A stretch of DNA of 53,186 nucleotides from an uncultured beta proteobacterium (GTDB lineage Bacteria > Pseudomonadota > Gammaproteobacteria > Burkholderiales > SG8-39): positions 1-53,186 of the forward strand of contig CAIUKQ010000271.1 in assembly GCA_903899705.1 (NCBI GenBank), read 5' to 3'. The notes below the pieces were generated by a model. The model was not told the origin of the DNA. It did no database searches and saw nothing but the letters and a program-made list of their open reading frames with translations. The stretch's first letter is position 1, and each line of letters begins with the position of its first letter. The translations under genes were made by a program, and so were the position numbers. Below, in pieces: positions 51,558 through 53,186 of this stretch.

Positions 51558-52733
51558 TCAGCGGCGCAGTGCCGGCCGCAGGGCCTCGGCAACACCCGCC
51601 GCCATGTTGCGCATACCGACATCATTGGGGTGCACAAGATCCGTGACCAGCATGTCGCGTTGGTCGTCCACCATTTTGAGGCCGCTCACGAAATACAGGT
51701 TCCTGTCTTTTGCCTGATGCTCGCGCACGGCGCGCTCGATCGCATTTCGGTAATCCTGGGGCATCTCGCCATTGGGATTGCGGATGTTGAGTATCTCCGC
51801 GCGATTGAGAATGGGCGTCATGGCAACGATGGGCTTGGAGGGCCATCTGGCGCGGATGATATCGAGAAACGTGCCGTACTTCTCGCCGTATTGCGCCGCC
51901 GTCTCCTTCTGCCGCGTGGCGCCGTCGATGCCGCCGAAGGAGTTGGTGCCGATGGCGATCACCAGCGCGTCCCAGTCGCCACGATCGGCGATGGTCTCGC
52001 CGACAATACGCTCGCCCCAGCCGGTGCCGCCGAAACCGAAATTGAGCGGCACGCAGTCCGCCCGCTCGCAGGCCTGCCACACGTAGGTCTCGTGCGGCGC
52101 AGTCACGCCATGGCCGTGGGTGATGGAATCGCCGTAGAACAGAACGCGCGGGCGCTTGTCAGGCGCCGCTGCGGCAATTTTCGCCGAAGCATCAAATCCA
52201 ATGCCATGCATCACCGTCTCGGCATTGCGATAGTAAAAAGGAAACAGCACCTGATACTCGGCCTCCACCGCCGGTCCGGTGGCATTGAGGATCACCACCT
52301 CCTGCTGCGTTCCCTGGATCCTGCCCGGAATCGCAGCGACGTATTTGCCGTCCCGATACAGCGAAAAATACGGCGGCCGGTTGAATTCCCAGGCATCCTC
52401 CGGATTGGTCGCCAATGGCACCGTTTCCACTTCGAGCAACGTCGTGCGAAATACGATGCGGCGCGCATCGGTGCGGAATTTCACCGATACCCCGGCACCC
52501 GACATGGCGCGTTTCTTCTCGTTGTCCTGCGACCATCTGTCGCGCTGAGCCTTGGGCACGCGCACCGCCTGCAGGCCGCCGGCGCGCGGTTCCCAGGAAA
52601 TGGCATTGGTCCACTGCAGGCGTGCATCGTCCACATTCAGCCATTGCATGTCTGCCTGAGCCATGGCCGCGCGCGATGCCGGGAGCAAGCCAAAGATGGC
52701 GAAAGCCAGGCCCAAACTGATGAAGCGATTCAT
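51558..52733 (-). CDS. Secreted SGNH/GDSL-family esterase
   Basis: Exported hydrolase of 391 residues: signal peptide FISLGLAFAIFGLLPASRAAMAQ, a beta-rich N-terminal domain of about 160 residues, then the SGNH domain with block I FYGDSITHGHG (catalytic Ser), block II GFGGTGWGERI (Gly), block III IAIGTNSFGG (Asn) and block V DLVHPNDVGM (Asp/His). The two-domain build resembles carbohydrate-esterase-type deacetylases. The start at 52733 follows GGGGAGGAAAAGCA. Its target may be an acetylated glycan or ester. Confidence 0.9.
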   Translation of the reverse strand: MNRFISLGLAFAIFGLLPASRAAMAQADMQWLNVDDARLQWTNAISWEPRAGGLQAVRVPKAQRDRWSQDNEKKRAMSGAGVSVKFRTDARRIVFRTTLLEVETVPLATNPEDAWEFNRPPYFSLYRDGKYVAAIPGRIQGTQQEVVILNATGPAVEAEYQVLFPFYYRNAETVMHGIGFDASAKIAAAAPDKRPRVLFYGDSITHGHGVTAPHETYVWQACERADCVPLNFGFGGTGWGERIVGETIADRGDWDALVIAIGTNSFGGIDGATRQKETAAQYGEKYGTFLDIIRARWPSKPIVAMTPILNRAEILNIRNPNGEMPQDYRNAIERAVREHQAKDRNLYFVSGLKMVDDQRDMLVTDLVHPNDVGMRNMAAGVAEALRPALRR

Positions 52734-52840
52734 TGCTTTTCCTCCCCGATGCCGCAGCGAATCCGGAACGCCCATTGTATATTCCGTCTGACCCGATTCC
52801 TACCCGATCACGGAGATTTCCATGAACCTGCGAGAGCGCA

Positions 52841-53186
52841 TTGCGCGGCACTTGTGCCTGCTGCATCCCCGCGCCGCCGGTGATCGGGGTCGATCCCGAC
52901 GGCAATGTGGTGCAGGCCTGGGGCGGTCCCGGCGCGGGCTATCAATGGCCGGGCAACAAACACGGTATCCGCATCGACCCCAAGGGCAATGTCTGGATGG
53001 GCGGCAACGGCAATGAAGAAGGCCTGGTGTATGTGTGCGACCGGATGAACGACCGCATCCAGGTGTTCAGAAAACGGCCGGCAAGCCGGAATGTTCCACT
53101 GGGTCCACAATATTGGCGTCGATGCCAATGGCAATGTCTTCACCACCGAAGTCGACACCGGCAAACGCATTCAACGGTTCCGCCCC
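52841..53186 (+). pseudogene. NHL-repeat protein gene, internally deleted and cut by the window end
   Basis: Fragments of an NHL-repeat beta-propeller are readable in different frames. The first, from about 52880, reads VIGVDPDGNVVQAWGG and IRIDPKGNVWMGGNGNEE. It joins directly to VYVCDRMNDRIQVF, normally much later in such proteins. After a frame change near 53070 comes GRQAGMFHWVHNIGVDANGN and TTEVDTGKRIQRFRP. Thus at least two internal stretches seem to be missing, with a frameshift at the second junction. The start is unclear: an ATG at 52822 with GGAG is in another frame. An assembly error cannot be excluded. Confidence 0.75.

Noticed and set aside
51549-52883. Plus-strand ORF of 444 residues
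   Set aside because: Antisense to the SGNH esterase, which has a signal peptide, ribosome site and all catalytic blocks.
1-53186. CRISPR arrays, tRNA or rRNA genes, transposases, phage genes, TctA/TctB permeases
   Set aside because: I looked for regularly spaced repeats, cloverleaf-like segments, transposase motifs and large multi-membrane permeases, and saw none that I could support.

Overview
The window is GC-rich chromosomal DNA, most likely from a betaproteobacterium (Burkholderiales-like). The evidence is a conserved mltD-gloB-methyltransferase-rnhA-dnaQ block, a tex gene, and a very large set of Bug/TctC-type periplasmic solute-binding proteins, whose family is known to be expanded in Burkholderiales. 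I see no rRNA, tRNA, CRISPR array, insertion sequence, integrase or plasmid function. The assignment rests on gene content read by eye, not on a database search.

Layout. (1) 0.2-3.9 kb, plus strand: an ANTAR response regulator, then a compact set of two overlapping cupin genes and two SMP-30/gluconolactonase-like genes. (2) 4.4-9.5 kb, minus strand: a DUF1993-like gene with its own terminator, then a Rieske oxygenase alpha subunit downstream of two cupins and two Bug genes. (3) 9.6-14.4 kb: a lone plus-strand Bug gene, then a minus-strand run of two coupled VOC genes, a Bug gene, an FAD aromatic monooxygenase and a third VOC gene, starting only 18 bp behind dnaQ. (4) 14.5-19 kb: the housekeeping block. 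(5) 19-21 kb: acyl-CoA dehydrogenase and enoyl-CoA hydratase. (6) 21-36.4 kb: mostly minus-strand catabolic genes, including three amidohydrolases, a metallo-beta-lactamase-fold protein, a cytochrome c/PQQ-propeller protein, six minus-strand Bug genes plus a divergent plus-strand one, two VOC genes translationally coupled to Bug genes, a medium-chain reductase and a decayed Bug fragment. (7) 36.4-38 kb: a gene-poor stretch with one membrane protein. (8) 38-48.6 kb, plus strand: dienelactone hydrolase-like, DUF6295-like, enoyl-CoA hydratase, an acyl-CoA ligase, four Bug genes in a row, a nucleotidyltransferase-fold gene with a small overlapping partner, and a second paralogous acyl-CoA ligase. 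(9) 48.6-53.2 kb: tex, a GFA-type protein, a secreted SGNH esterase and a broken NHL-repeat gene running off the end.

How the genes may work together. The accessory regions look like several small catabolic modules for aromatic or other organic acids. Each pairs one or more periplasmic Bug binding proteins with small cytoplasmic enzymes (VOC, cupin, amidohydrolase, monooxygenase) or CoA-thioester enzymes. There are 14 intact Bug genes and one remnant, yet no TctA or TctB membrane subunit in the window, so transport must use permeases encoded elsewhere or the proteins act as sensors. The features that most deserve follow-up are the VOC-Bug ATGA couplings (twice), a Bug subgroup with a conserved C-X10-C pair (four members), a run of three apparently exported enzymes at 23.3-27.4 kb, and the dnaQ-linked catabolic run. 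Substrates cannot be assigned from sequence alone.
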